From positions 1-64,000 of the forward strand of contig JACZSM010000005.1 of the NCBI GenBank assembly GCA_022574185.1: 64,000 bases of DNA, given 5' to 3'. The DNA comes from Pseudomonadota bacterium (GTDB taxonomy: Bacteria > Pseudomonadota > Gammaproteobacteria > Steroidobacterales > Woeseiaceae). This document shows, piece after piece, positions 20,796-30,390 of this stretch. Position 1 is the first letter of the stretch, and each line of letters starts with the position of its first letter. A program made the position numbers and the translations under genes. The notes under the pieces were generated by a model, which saw nothing but the letters and a program-made list of their open reading frames with translations, made no database searches and was not told where the DNA came from.

Positions 20796-23042
20796 ATGAC
20801 GAAAATATTCAATTTTTGCCGATGTTTGCTCACCGCTCTGGCGTTCGCGGCGATCGCTCCGGTAAACGCGCAGGATGAGGAGCCATTACGTCCGGAGGAG
20901 GCTTATCGCTACGTCGTTACCGATACCGGCGACGCCATTGAAGTCGATTGGGCGATTGAGGACGGCTATTACCTATACCGCGACAAGCTCAGTTTTGAAA
21001 GCGGCACAGCCGCTGTCGTCTTGAGCGAGGCCCGGCTGCCCGAGGGCCTGCCACACGAGGACGAGTTCTTCGGCGAGCAACAGGTATACCGCGAACATTT
21101 TTATGTGTCGGTGCCCTACCGAATCGAAGGCGAACGTCCCCAGACGATGCGGTTTGTCATCAAAAGCCAGGGTTGCGCCGACATTGGACTTTGCTATCCG
21201 CCGCAAACCTGGACCGAAACCGTCAAACTCAAACAGACCGGGCGGCAGCAAGCAAAATTCGATCTCGCCAGCATCGGCGGTCAAGGCAACAGTGAGTTTC
21301 TGCCTGTCGACGAAGCTTTCAAACCCATTCTCATTCCGATTGACGGCAATACGGTCGAAGTAACCTGGCAAGTGGCTCGCGGATATTACCTGTATAAAGA
21401 CAAAATCTCGGTCAAGGCGATTTCCGCTGACGTGCAACTCGGGATGCTGGCGCTTCCAGACGGCGAGCTCAAATTTGACGAGTTCTTCGGCGAATCAGAG
21501 GTTTATTTCGAGGACGTGTTCGCACGGCTGCCGCTGGCAAGAGCAACGCCCGACGCCATGGATCTTGAACTCGAGGTCAATTACCAGGGCTGTTCCCTCG
21601 ATGGCCTTTGTTATCCACCGACGACTCGCATCCTCACTGTCGCACTGCCCGAAGCAAGCACAATTACTGACCTCGCATTGCTACCGAGCCCTGATGCACC
21701 GGTGTCTGAACAGGCACGCCTTGCACAGCTGATAAACGAATCGCATATCTGGCTCGTCATCGCGACATTTTTTGGCGCAGGATTGCTGCTTGCATTCACG
21801 CCCTGCGTATTGCCCATGGTGCCGATCCTGTCGGGAATCATTGCCGGCGAAGGCGACAATGTCAGCCCGATGCGCGGCTTTACGCTCGCATTGAGCTACG
21901 TCATGGGCATGGCACTCGTCTATACGGGTGCCGGTATCGCAGCGGCGGCTGCTGGTATGCAACTCGCGGCGACGTTTAACCAGCCCTGGATTCTGATCCT
22001 GTTTGCAGGCCTGTTCGTCGTCCTTGCGCTCGGTATGTTCGGGCTATACAACCTGCAGATACCGAGCAGCATGCAAAGCCGGCTGGCCGGCATCAGTGGC
22101 CAGCAGAAGCGTGGCACGATTATCGGTGCGTTCATCATGGGCGCACTGTCGTCGTTGATTGTCACGGCCTGTGTTGCACCGCCACTCGTCGCGACATTGA
22201 CCGTTATTGGCCAGTCAGGTGACATGTTACGCGGTGGCACGGCGCTGTTCGCGTTAAGCATGGGCATGGGCGCACCATTGTTGATCGTCGGCGCTTCGGC
22301 CGGAAAACTGCTGCCGAAAGCCGGTCCGTGGATGGAATCGATCAAGAACGCATTTGGTTTCATGATGCTGGGCCTGGCGGTATGGATGTTGTCGCGCATA
22401 CTTCCCGGCAGCGTGACGCTGGCGCTCTGGGCTGTACTCATATTCATGGCCGGTGTGTTCCTCGGCGGGCTGACGACACTGGCGGCGGGATCGTCGGCGA
22501 TACAGAAACTCGGCAAGGGATTTGGTTTTCTCGCGATTATCTATGGCCTGCTGTTGTTGCTGGGTGCCCTGACTGGCGGCAGCAATCCACTTAAACCACT
22601 TGCCAGCATCAATTTCGGTGGCGGAAATATGCTCGCTGAAGAGCACGGCCTCGTGTTTCAGCGCATCAAAACCGTCGACGATCTGGATCGTGAACTGGCG
22701 AGTGCGGCGAGCCAGGGCAAGACCGCAATGCTTGATTTCTATGCCGACTGGTGTGTGTCCTGCAAAGAAATGGAGGCGTACACATTTACCGACACCGGCG
22801 TTCAGGCGGCATTGTCGAATACCGTGTTGTTACAGACCGATGTCACGGCGAATGACGCCGAGGACCAGGCCTTGCTGCAACGCTTCGGCGTCTTCGGACC
22901 ACCGACCATTATTTTCTTTGACGCGGACGGTCAGCAACGCCACGGCTACGAAGTCGTTGGCTACATGAAGTCGAACGACTTCATCAAACATGTGCAGAAG
23001 GCATTCGCAATTACTGCGACAATGTCTGCACAGGCTCAATAA
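20796..23042 (+). CDS. dsbD: thiol:disulfide interchange protein DsbD with duplicated alpha domain
   Basis: DsbD moves electrons from cytosolic thioredoxin to periplasmic thiols. At 748 residues it is about 180 longer than the usual 565-residue form. The extra length is a second N-terminal alpha domain. GYYLYRDKLS and GYYLYKDKIS open the copies, and QGCADIGLCYPP and QGCSLDGLCYPP give both an intact Cys pair. The membrane domain (about residues 320-590) has its two Cys in LLAFTPCVLPMVPILSG and IVTACVAPPLVATLT. The C-terminal gamma domain has the thioredoxin site DWCVSCKEME. It starts at ATG 20796 and is followed 12 bases later by a TlpA-like partner. Confidence 0.93.
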   Translation: MTKIFNFCRCLLTALAFAAIAPVNAQDEEPLRPEEAYRYVVTDTGDAIEVDWAIEDGYYLYRDKLSFESGTAAVVLSEARLPEGLPHEDEFFGEQQVYREHFYVSVPYRIEGERPQTMRFVIKSQGCADIGLCYPPQTWTETVKLKQTGRQQAKFDLASIGGQGNSEFLPVDEAFKPILIPIDGNTVEVTWQVARGYYLYKDKISVKAISADVQLGMLALPDGELKFDEFFGESEVYFEDVFARLPLARATPDAMDLELEVNYQGCSLDGLCYPPTTRILTVALPEASTITDLALLPSPDAPVSEQARLAQLINESHIWLVIATFFGAGLLLAFTPCVLPMVPILSGIIAGEGDNVSPMRGFTLALSYVMGMALVYTGAGIAAAAAGMQLAATFNQPWILILFAGLFVVLALGMFGLYNLQIPSSMQSRLAGISGQQKRGTIIGAFIMGALSSLIVTACVAPPLVATLTVIGQSGDMLRGGTALFALSMGMGAPLLIVGASAGKLLPKAGPWMESIKNAFGFMMLGLAVWMLSRILPGSVTLALWAVLIFMAGVFLGGLTTLAAGSSAIQKLGKGFGFLAIIYGLLLLLGALTGGSNPLKPLASINFGGGNMLAEEHGLVFQRIKTVDDLDRELASAASQGKTAMLDFYADWCVSCKEMEAYTFTDTGVQAALSNTVLLQTDVTANDAEDQALLQRFGVFGPPTIIFFDADGQQRHGYEVVGYMKSNDFIKHVQKAFAITATMSAQAQ

Positions 23043-23054
23043 AAAGGGCAGATT

Positions 23055-23675
23055 GTGCGTCGATCATTTCTGGTTTTTACGATGGCATTTGTTGCGCTCA
23101 TGGCAGGTGCACTGTTTTATGCCGCAAGGATGCCTCTCAAGGCTCTGCCGGAGCCCGTCGACACATTCGATCCGAATGCAGTAACCGCCATAAAGACTCA
23201 GGATCTGATTTATCCGTCATTCAGACTATCGGACATGAATGGTGTTGAGCGTGATTTTTCAGAGTGGCGAGACCAAAACCGCATTGTTAATTTCTGGGCA
23301 ACGTGGTGCGCGCCCTGTCGTCGCGAAATTCCGTTGCTCAAGGCGTTCCAGGAAAAACACGCCGAACACGGCATCCAGGTAATCGGCGTTGCAATAGATA
23401 ATCTGGATGCCGTCATCGCTTATAATGAATCTGCCCAGTTCAATTATCCGATCCTCGTCGGCGAACTGGATGCGATGGCCGCCGCAGAGTCATCCGGTGT
23501 CAACTTTATCGGTTTGCCATTCACAATGATTGTTGCTACTGACGGCGAGTTGCTCGCAACCCACATAGGCGAGATTCACCAGGAACATCTCGACAAAATC
23601 GCCAGCGTCCTCAAACATCTCGAATTCGGCAGGATTGACAGGGAATCTGCACGGAAAACCCTGCACGCCCTGTAA
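23055..23675 (+). CDS. TlpA/ResA-like membrane-anchored thioredoxin
   Basis: A 206-residue thioredoxin-fold protein with a single N-terminal anchor (FLVFTMAFVALMAGALFYA) and the redox motif NFWATWCAPCRREIPLL. FIGLPFTMIVATDGELLATH contains the cis-Pro of the fold. It is likely periplasmic and reduced by the DsbD directly upstream, with a gap of 12 bases and AAAGGG before its GTG start. ResA/TlpA proteins commonly serve cytochrome c maturation, but no ccm genes are in view, so the target is unknown. Confidence 0.85.
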   Translation: MRRSFLVFTMAFVALMAGALFYAARMPLKALPEPVDTFDPNAVTAIKTQDLIYPSFRLSDMNGVERDFSEWRDQNRIVNFWATWCAPCRREIPLLKAFQEKHAEHGIQVIGVAIDNLDAVIAYNESAQFNYPILVGELDAMAAAESSGVNFIGLPFTMIVATDGELLATHIGEIHQEHLDKIASVLKHLEFGRIDRESARKTLHAL

Positions 23676-23815
23676 TCCTCGGTGCGGAGATCGTCTACCT
23701 GATTCTCGTCAGATTCATCTTCTATGGCCAAACCTGAGGTCGATATACCGCTAAACTCGCCAAAAAAGGTTAGAATTGCTGCCATCTTCGGCAAACTTGT
23801 TGATTACGGCTGCAA

Positions 23816-24268
23816 ATGTCCACGTTCTTGTTACTCAATGGCCCCAACCTGAACCTGCTTGGCTCACGTGAGCCCGACGTCTATGGCGCAACGCGCCTGG
23901 GTGAAATCGAAGCACGCTGCCAGGAGCTTGCCTCTGAACAAGGACATGAATTGTCGAGCTACCAGAGCAACGCCGAACACGATCTTATCGACCGGGTACA
24001 ACAGGCGGGCGAGGACGGCGTCGATTTCATCATCTTCAATCCCGGTGCGTTTACACATACGAGCATTGCATTGCGCGATGCAATTCTGGCAGTTGCTATA
24101 CCGTTTATTGAGATTCATCTGAGCAACACATTTGCTCGCGAAGAATTTCGACATCACAGCTACTTTAGTGACATAGCGCTTGGCTGCTTATTTGGATTTG
24201 GAGCTTACGGCTACGAGTTGGCGTTACATGCCGCCAATCGGCACATCAGGGATGCCGAGGAAAAATAA
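23816..24268 (+). CDS. aroQ: type II 3-dehydroquinate dehydratase
   Basis: AroQ removes water from 3-dehydroquinate in the shikimate pathway. The 150-residue protein has the type II core: [20 protein letters not shown], the active-site loop with Tyr, [27 protein letters not shown] and [19 protein letters not shown] with the catalytic His. It forms a dodecamer in known relatives. It is the first gene of aroQ-accB-accC; its stop overlaps the accB start by one base. Confidence 0.96.
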   Translation: MSTFLLLNGPNLNLLGSREPDVYGATRLGEIEARCQELASEQGHELSSYQSNAEHDLIDRVQQAGEDGVDFIIFNPGAFTHTSIALRDAILAVAIPFIEIHLSNTFAREEFRHHSYFSDIALGCLFGFGAYGYELALHAANRHIRDAEEK

Positions 24269-24738
24269 TGGATATACGAAAAGTAAAGAAATTAATTGAG
24301 CTGCTCGACGAATCAGGCATTGCTGAAATTGAAATTGTAGAGGGTGAGGAATCGGTGCGCATCAGTCGTTATCCGAAGAATATGCCCCCTTTCGTCGCAC
24401 CTCCTGTAGCCACTGCGGCACCGATACCGACCGTTGCAGCTCCGAGCGACCCGGCAACACCCGTTGCCGCCGCTGAGCCCGAGGACGATGGCTTTAATGT
24501 TACGGCACCGATGGTGGGAACGTTTTACGCCTCGGCGTCGCCCGACGCCGCGCCCTATGTGCAGGTCGGAGACCGCATAGCCGAAGGCGACACGCTGTGC
24601 ATCATTGAAGCGATGAAGATGATGAACCCGATCGAAGCTGATGTATCCGGCGTCATCAAATCCATACGGGTGCAAAACGGCGAACCGATCGAGTACGGCC
24701 AGACGTTGTTCGTCATCGATCAGCGGCAAGACGACTAA
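24268..24738 (+). CDS. accB: biotin carboxyl carrier protein of acetyl-CoA carboxylase
   Basis: AccB carries the biotin that receives CO2 from AccC. The 156-residue protein has a typical N-terminal helix region ([20 protein letters not shown]), an Ala/Pro-rich linker (residues about 38-75) and the biotinyl domain with the attachment Lys in CIIEAMKMMNPIEA. TVAAPSDPATPVAA is the flexible linker. It is translationally joined to aroQ and 15 bases before accC. Confidence 0.97.
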   Translation: MDIRKVKKLIELLDESGIAEIEIVEGEESVRISRYPKNMPPFVAPPVATAAPIPTVAAPSDPATPVAAAEPEDDGFNVTAPMVGTFYASASPDAAPYVQVGDRIAEGDTLCIIEAMKMMNPIEADVSGVIKSIRVQNGEPIEYGQTLFVIDQRQDD

Positions 24739-24753
24739 GCGGGCTCGATCACC

Positions 24754-26097
24754 ATGCTCGAAAAAGTCGTTATAGCAAATCGCGGCGAGATCGCATTGCG
24801 TATACTGCGTGCCTGTCGAGAGATGGGCATCAAAACCGTTGCCGTGCACTCGACGGCTGACAACAATCTCAAGCACGTCCTGCTCGCTGATGAAACGGTC
24901 TGTATCGGCCCGCCGCAATCAATCGACAGCTACCTCAATATGCCCGCAATTATCAGCGCGGCCGAGGTCACAGACGCGGTCGCCATACACCCGGGCTACG
25001 GCTTTCTTTCGGAGAACGCCGATTTCGCTGAGCGTGTCGAGACCAGCGGGTTTGTTTTCATCGGCCCGCCGCCAAACGCAATACGCCTCATGGGCGATAA
25101 AGTCTCAGCCATTCAGGCAATGCAGTCGGCCGGCGTACCCTGTGTGCCGGGATCCGACGGCCCCCTCGGCGAGGACGCGGACGAAAACATGCGCATTGGA
25201 CGCGACATCGGCTACCCGATCATTATCAAGGCATCGGGTGGTGGCGGCGGTCGTGGCATGCGCGTCGTGCATGCCGAAGCGTCGCTGATAGCGGCAATCA
25301 CCGTAACCAAGGCCGAAGCGCGAGCCGCGTTTAACAATGACGTGGTGTACATGGAGAAATTTCTCGAACATCCGCGACATATCGAATTCCAGGTGCTCGC
25401 GGACAACCATGGCAATGCAATCCACCTTGGCGAGCGAGATTGCTCGATGCAGCGTCGTCACCAGAAAGTCATCGAGGAAGCACCGGCACCTGGCATTACC
25501 GAGGAGCAACGCACACGAATTGGTGAGCGTTGTGTCAAAGCCTGCCAGGACATCGGTTATCGCAGTGCCGGAACGTTCGAGTTCTTATACGAGGACGGCG
25601 AGTTTTACTTCATCGAAATGAACACGCGCCTGCAGGTCGAACATCCCGTTACCGAAATGATCACTGGCATTGATATCGTTCGCGAACAACTTTGCATCGC
25701 GGCAGGGGAAGCGCTCAGTGTCACGCAGGGCGATATCAAGATTCTAGGTCACGCGATCGAGTGTCGCATCAATGCCGAAGACCCGAAAACGTTCATGCCT
25801 TCACCAGGCCTTATCAACCTTTGGCATGCACCGGGCGGTCCTGGTATGCGTGTCGATAGTCATATCTACAGTGGCTACAAGGTACCGCCATACTACGATT
25901 CGATGATTGGTAAAATCATCGCTCACGGCAGCGATCGAGACGCGGCGATCGCACGAATGAAGAATGCACTCACCGAAATCGTCATAGACGGCATCAAGAC
26001 GAACGTTCCCTTGCACCAGGAGATATTCCAGCATGCGGCATTCCAGGCGGGCGGCACCGATATTCACTATCTGGAGAAGCGCCTCGGTCTTGTGTGA
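24754..26097 (+). CDS. accC: biotin carboxylase subunit of acetyl-CoA carboxylase
   Basis: AccC carboxylates the biotin of AccB using ATP and bicarbonate, the first step of fatty acid synthesis. The 447-residue length is exactly typical. Visible motifs are [20 protein letters not shown], the ATP-grasp glycine loop [32 protein letters not shown] and the catalytic [20 protein letters not shown]. It follows accB directly in the usual order. Confidence 0.98.
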   Translation: MLEKVVIANRGEIALRILRACREMGIKTVAVHSTADNNLKHVLLADETVCIGPPQSIDSYLNMPAIISAAEVTDAVAIHPGYGFLSENADFAERVETSGFVFIGPPPNAIRLMGDKVSAIQAMQSAGVPCVPGSDGPLGEDADENMRIGRDIGYPIIIKASGGGGGRGMRVVHAEASLIAAITVTKAEARAAFNNDVVYMEKFLEHPRHIEFQVLADNHGNAIHLGERDCSMQRRHQKVIEEAPAPGITEEQRTRIGERCVKACQDIGYRSAGTFEFLYEDGEFYFIEMNTRLQVEHPVTEMITGIDIVREQLCIAAGEALSVTQGDIKILGHAIECRINAEDPKTFMPSPGLINLWHAPGGPGMRVDSHIYSGYKVPPYYDSMIGKIIAHGSDRDAAIARMKNALTEIVIDGIKTNVPLHQEIFQHAAFQAGGTDIHYLEKRLGLV

Positions 26098-26119
26098 CCG
26101 AGAACACATCTGAACTGCG

Positions 26120-27016
26120 ATGAATTGGCGACAATTTGTCATGGATCTCGATTCTCTCCCTCAGGACCAAGTGGAAGAAGTCTTCGCACGTCACGGTGCC
26201 CTGGCGATAACCTTGACCGATGCCGGTGACAGGCCGGTGCTCGAGCCTGCGCCGGGCGAGACGCCACTTTGGCCTGACACACGCATTACGGGCCTGTTTT
26301 CATCCGACGTCGATCTCGAACTCCTGCAAAATGACTTGTTGCGATCGTTCAACATTGACACGCTGCCGTCGCATGAAATGACGGATCTCGAGGATTGCGA
26401 CTGGGAACGCGAATGGCGCAACGATCTCGGGCCATTGAAGTTCGGTGCACGCCTCTGGATCTGTCCGGGTGACAGCACCGCTGATAACGATGATGCCATT
26501 GTCGTGCGCCTGGATCCCGGAGTTGCCTTCGGTACGGGAACACATGCGACAACGGCGCTATGTCTCGAATGGCTGGACAGTCTTGCCTTGCAAGGCTCGC
26601 GAGTTCTCGACGACGGCTGTGGCTCGGGCGTGCTGGCGATCGCTGCACTTCTGCTCGGTTGCGAAACCGCGTGGGCCTTAGACATTGATCCTCAAGCAAT
26701 CGCAGCCACGCGAAACAATGCAAGTCGCAACGGCGTTGCCGACCGTCTGTTGGTCAGCGGCAGTAGCGAAGATGTTGCAGGTGTGTTCGATGTCGTCGTT
26801 GCCAACATACTTGCGGGCCCAATTATCAGGCTCGCCGAGCCGATTGCGCACCGCGTCAAAAGCGGTTGTTTGCTGGCATTATCAGGCATACTCTCCGAGC
26901 AGGTTGATGCGGTGCTCGACGCCTATAAGCCCTGGATCGAATTCGAAGAACCGGCATTCAGAGTTCAGGGCGGGCAAACATGGGTACGGTTAACTGGTGC
27001 AAGGAATAAGGGCTGA
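26120..27016 (+). CDS. prmA: ribosomal protein L11 methyltransferase
   Basis: PrmA trimethylates lysines of ribosomal protein L11 with S-adenosylmethionine. The 298-residue protein has the motif GVAFGTGTHATTALCLEWL, then the SAM-binding VLDDGCGSGVLAIAAL and ALDIDPQAIAATRNNA, and the NILAGPI catalytic-loop motif. It is 22 bases after accC, a conserved gammaproteobacterial order. The initiating ATG at 26120 gives the normal length. Confidence 0.96.
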   Translation: MNWRQFVMDLDSLPQDQVEEVFARHGALAITLTDAGDRPVLEPAPGETPLWPDTRITGLFSSDVDLELLQNDLLRSFNIDTLPSHEMTDLEDCDWEREWRNDLGPLKFGARLWICPGDSTADNDDAIVVRLDPGVAFGTGTHATTALCLEWLDSLALQGSRVLDDGCGSGVLAIAALLLGCETAWALDIDPQAIAATRNNASRNGVADRLLVSGSSEDVAGVFDVVVANILAGPIIRLAEPIAHRVKSGCLLALSGILSEQVDAVLDAYKPWIEFEEPAFRVQGGQTWVRLTGARNKG

Positions 27017-27019
27017 GCG

Positions 27020-29080
27020 ATGTATACCCAATGCCCCGAATGCGACGTAGCATTTCGCGTCACAGCTGAGGTTCTCAAACAAGCGGCAGGAAGAGTTCGT
27101 TGTGGCGGCTGCGGCAGTGCGTTCAATGCGCTCGACCACCTGTCCGAGCAGTTGCCCCAGTCTGAGGCCACCGCAGCAGACAAACCAAAAATTCCCGAAT
27201 TGACACCCGCGCGGCAAAGCGATCCCAAATCCGGTTCGGGGCCGACGACGATATCGGCCGAGCAAAGTGCGGCGCTGCTCAAGACACTGGATCAACTCGC
27301 GGGCGAAGACATCCGTATTGAAGATACCGGCACCGAATGGCGCGTCCTTGATGCCGACGAAGATGAAGAGGAGAGCGAAACTCCAAAGGCTGTTGATACC
27401 GGTTCGATGAAATTTATTCTCCAGGGCGACGAACCTGAGGAGCCCGAGCAAAGCAGGCAAGTCGAAGAGCTGCGCTTCGACGACAATACTCCGCTACCCG
27501 ATGACTTCGATGTCGACGCCAAATCTGTATCCGCCCCCGAACCCGAGCCGCGCGTCGAGGAAGCAAGCGAAGAGCCTGAAGATCCTGACAGCTCGCCGGA
27601 CGATCTGACGCTCGGCGACCCTGACGAATGGCAGGACTTGCTGGGCGAAGCGGATGAAACCGAATCCGCAGCACTGACCGACAAACCGCTCGACATGGAC
27701 GCGCAATTCGCAGTTCAGGCAGAGGCCATGGGCATCGACTTGAGCGGCATTCACCAGGCATTAGATGAAGATGATGTCAGCGCGGAGCAAAACGACACCA
27801 CGATACGGGCCAATGAAAAAGAGTTCGACACCGACATCGTCGAAATGGAGACGACCATTGAACAGGATCTAATGGCCGCAGCATTTGCAACGGAGGCAGC
27901 GCGCAGCACAGACATCACGGCGGCGGCTGAGGTAGAGGCTGACGAGGAGCCCGATGAAGCCAACGATGAAACCAAAGAGGAGCTCGAAGACGAAGTCGAG
28001 GCAGAGGCAACAGAGGAATTAGAAGAAGACCCGGAAGAAGACCCGGAAGAAGACCTGGAAGAGGACCTGGAAGAGGACCCGGAAGAAGACCTGGAAGAGG
28101 ACCTGGTAGAGGACACCGACGAAGAGACGGATGAAGATGCCGACGAGGAGGCTGACGCACAACTCGAAGAAGCCCTGGAAGCGGACGCCGACGTGGAATT
28201 CGAGGATATTACTGCCGCCGGGCAAGACGAACACGTCATTCCACCGCAATCCGAAGAAGAAAAGACGATCAATATGTTGATCGACCAGGATTTACTTTCC
28301 CTGGCTGTTGAAGACGAGGACGGCTTTGCGTCAACCATCGTGCAAAAGCAAACCGGCGGCAACGACGTAATGAAAGAACTTGCTGGAGAAAATCCACACG
28401 TCGAAACCATCATCATGGAGGGCGATTTCGTACGTACCGAACTCGAACGCGAGAGGCTCGCAAGTGGAGACGATTCGAAATCGACCATGTCGAGCACCGC
28501 CGCTTTTGTAGCGCGAGCCAAGCGAACGATGACCAGCCACATCCGCAGCGTACGCCGAGATGACCGCCCCTCCGGCTACGGCACCACCATCGGCGTCATT
28601 GCATTGTGCATCATGCTTGCCATGCAATATATTCACCAATCCCGAGAGATGCTTGCAACTCGGTCCTTGTTCAATAATTTTGTGGGGCCTATCTATCGTT
28701 CGATCGGCAACCCTGTGACCCCCGCTTGGGATGTCAGCGGCTGGCGATTCGAAGCGACCAAAGGCAGCGCTGACGAGGATGAGGAAGTCCTGACGATTTA
28801 TTCGCGCGTGGGCAACAAGTCCGATCGGGCCCTGCCTTATCCGCTAGTTCACGTGTCGCTGACCGATCGTTATGAGGAGATTATCGGCAGCCGCGTATTG
28901 GAGCCCATCGAGTACCTCGTCGGCGATCCTGACCCGCGCAAGGCCGTCGCGCCGGGCAGCACATTCGATGCCGTCATCGCGATCGAGACACCTACGAGTG
29001 CGGCGACTGGCTTCAAGCTCAATGTCTGTTACCGGTTGGAAGGTGGGCAGCTGCGCTGCGCCATCGAGGATTTCAAATAA
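27020..29080 (+). CDS. zinc-ribbon and DUF3426 protein with a long acidic repeat
   Basis: A 686-residue protein three bases after prmA. It has an N-terminal MJ0042-type zinc finger (YTQCPECDVAFRV, then VRCGGCGSAFNA) and a very acidic middle (about residues 100-490). It then has one membrane helix (YGTTIGVIALCIMLAMQY, about 519-540) and a DUF3426 domain at the C-terminus. Relatives next to prmA and dusB are usually 200-400 residues, so the acidic insert is unusually long. It contains a 12-base tandem repeat. It is probably an inner-membrane protein with the finger inside the cell; its role is unknown. Confidence 0.85.
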   Translation: MYTQCPECDVAFRVTAEVLKQAAGRVRCGGCGSAFNALDHLSEQLPQSEATAADKPKIPELTPARQSDPKSGSGPTTISAEQSAALLKTLDQLAGEDIRIEDTGTEWRVLDADEDEEESETPKAVDTGSMKFILQGDEPEEPEQSRQVEELRFDDNTPLPDDFDVDAKSVSAPEPEPRVEEASEEPEDPDSSPDDLTLGDPDEWQDLLGEADETESAALTDKPLDMDAQFAVQAEAMGIDLSGIHQALDEDDVSAEQNDTTIRANEKEFDTDIVEMETTIEQDLMAAAFATEAARSTDITAAAEVEADEEPDEANDETKEELEDEVEAEATEELEEDPEEDPEEDLEEDLEEDPEEDLEEDLVEDTDEETDEDADEEADAQLEEALEADADVEFEDITAAGQDEHVIPPQSEEEKTINMLIDQDLLSLAVEDEDGFASTIVQKQTGGNDVMKELAGENPHVETIIMEGDFVRTELERERLASGDDSKSTMSSTAAFVARAKRTMTSHIRSVRRDDRPSGYGTTIGVIALCIMLAMQYIHQSREMLATRSLFNNFVGPIYRSIGNPVTPAWDVSGWRFEATKGSADEDEEVLTIYSRVGNKSDRALPYPLVHVSLTDRYEEIIGSRVLEPIEYLVGDPDPRKAVAPGSTFDAVIAIETPTSAATGFKLNVCYRLEGGQLRCAIEDFK
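28022..28117 (+). repeat. 12-base in-frame tandem repeat coding EEDP/EEDL
   Basis: Eight 12-base units (GAAGAAGACCCG and close variants) code for seven EEDP or EEDL blocks and a final VEDT, near residues 335-366 of the DUF3426 protein. The unit changes mainly at the CCG/CTG codon and GAA/GAG wobble, the pattern left by slippage or unequal exchange. Copy number probably varies between strains. Confidence 0.85.
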
Positions 29081-29093
29081 TAGAATTCACAGC

Positions 29094-30080
29094 ATGCAAA
29101 TAGGTCCGTACAAACTTTCGAGTCCGTTCGTGCTCGCGCCGATGACCGGCATTACCGATGCGCCATTTCGGCGCTTGTGCCGGCAGTTCGGTGCCGGCAT
29201 GACGACCTCCGAAATGACGACGGCCGACATTAGCCTGTGGCAGACGGCCAAGTCCCGGCGACGCCTCGATCTGGACCTCGACGCCGAACCGATTGTCGTG
29301 CAAATCGCCGGTTCGGAACCGCAGCAACTCGCAACAGCCGCCAGAGCCTGTGTCGAACGTGGCGCACAGATCATCGACATCAACATGGGCTGTCCGGCGA
29401 AGAAAGTCTGTAGAAAACTCGCTGGATCGGCGCTGCTAAAAAACGAACCACTCGTCGCAGAAATCCTCCAGAGGGTCGTCGCAGCCGTCGAAGTTCCCGT
29501 CACGTTGAAAATGCGCACAGGCTGGGATCCGTCGTATCGAAACGGCGTCGTCGTGGCCCGAATTGCAGAGGATTCCGGCATCCAGGCACTCGCCATCCAT
29601 GGCCGCACACGCGAATGCCGCTACCGCGGTTACGCAGAATTCGAAACAATTGCGCGGATTAAGGACGCTGTCTCGATTCCAGTATTCGCAAACGGAGACA
29701 TCACTACATGTGAGAAGTCGCATGAGGTATTGCGCCTAACTAATGCTGATGGCTTGATGATCGGTCGCGGCGCGCAGGGTCGACCATGGATATTTCGCGA
29801 GCTTTTGCATGGCCTGCACGGCACCGGCGAATTCGTGCCGCTAGATAAAAATAATTTGCGTGATATTATGCTCGCCCACCTAAAAGAACTGCACCGGTTT
29901 TATGGGGAAGCGACCGGTGTTCGGGTGGCTCGAAAGCATTTGACCTGGTACTGCAACAATCTCGACAACGCAGGCGAGTTTCGTTACCAGGCAGTGCGCG
30001 TCGACAGTGCTTCTGAACAACTTAGACTAACGAATGAATACTTCGACCGACTAGAAGAAAGTATTTCGATAGCCGCTTAG
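29094..30080 (+). CDS. dusB: tRNA-dihydrouridine synthase B
   Basis: DusB reduces uridine to dihydrouridine in tRNA using FMN and NADPH. The 328-residue protein has PFVLAPMTGITDAPFRRLC at the N-terminus, the catalytic Cys in DINMGCPAKKVCRKLAGSAL, LKMRTGWD and HGRTRECRYRG. I start at ATG 29094 because the longer frame (from 28872) overlaps the upstream gene. It is 22 bases upstream of fis, the classical dusB-fis pairing in gammaproteobacteria. Confidence 0.97.
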   Translation: MQIGPYKLSSPFVLAPMTGITDAPFRRLCRQFGAGMTTSEMTTADISLWQTAKSRRRLDLDLDAEPIVVQIAGSEPQQLATAARACVERGAQIIDINMGCPAKKVCRKLAGSALLKNEPLVAEILQRVVAAVEVPVTLKMRTGWDPSYRNGVVVARIAEDSGIQALAIHGRTRECRYRGYAEFETIARIKDAVSIPVFANGDITTCEKSHEVLRLTNADGLMIGRGAQGRPWIFRELLHGLHGTGEFVPLDKNNLRDIMLAHLKELHRFYGEATGVRVARKHLTWYCNNLDNAGEFRYQAVRVDSASEQLRLTNEYFDRLEESISIAA

Positions 30081-30101
30081 TCGCAACAGGATTTTAACAA
30101 C

Positions 30102-30380
30102 GTGGCCCAAAAGAGCGAATTGAGTAACAACAACAAGGCCTCCGTCAGCAATAAATCGCTGCACAAACACACCGAAGATGCTCTCGAGCAATACTTCAAC
30201 AGCCTCAACGGTGACCGTCCCGGTGATCTTTACGATCTCGTCATAGGCGAAGTCGAACGGCCATTATTCAAGGCTGTATTGGACTACACGGCTGGCAACC
30301 AAAGCCAGGCAGCAGGCATCTTGGGGATCAATCGCGGCACGCTGCGCAAGAAACTTCGATCGTATTCGCTGATTCAGTAG
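30102..30380 (+). CDS. fis: DNA-binding protein Fis
   Basis: Fis is a small nucleoid protein that bends DNA and activates rRNA promoters. The 92-residue protein ends in the Fis helix-turn-helix [20 protein letters not shown]. The N-terminal part is shorter or more diverged than in E. coli (98 residues) but includes the [11 protein letters not shown] segment. It follows dusB with a gap of 21 bases and precedes purH by 10, so all three may be co-transcribed. Confidence 0.93.
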   Translation: MAQKSELSNNNKASVSNKSLHKHTEDALEQYFNSLNGDRPGDLYDLVIGEVERPLFKAVLDYTAGNQSQAAGILGINRGTLRKKLRSYSLIQ

Positions 30381-30390
30381 GGACCGACAG

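Noticed and set aside
27751-28542. Leftward Ser-rich ORF of 263 aa opposite the acidic DUF3426 region
   Set aside because: The Ser runs are the reverse complement of Glu/Asp codons (GAA, GAC, GAG); not a real gene.
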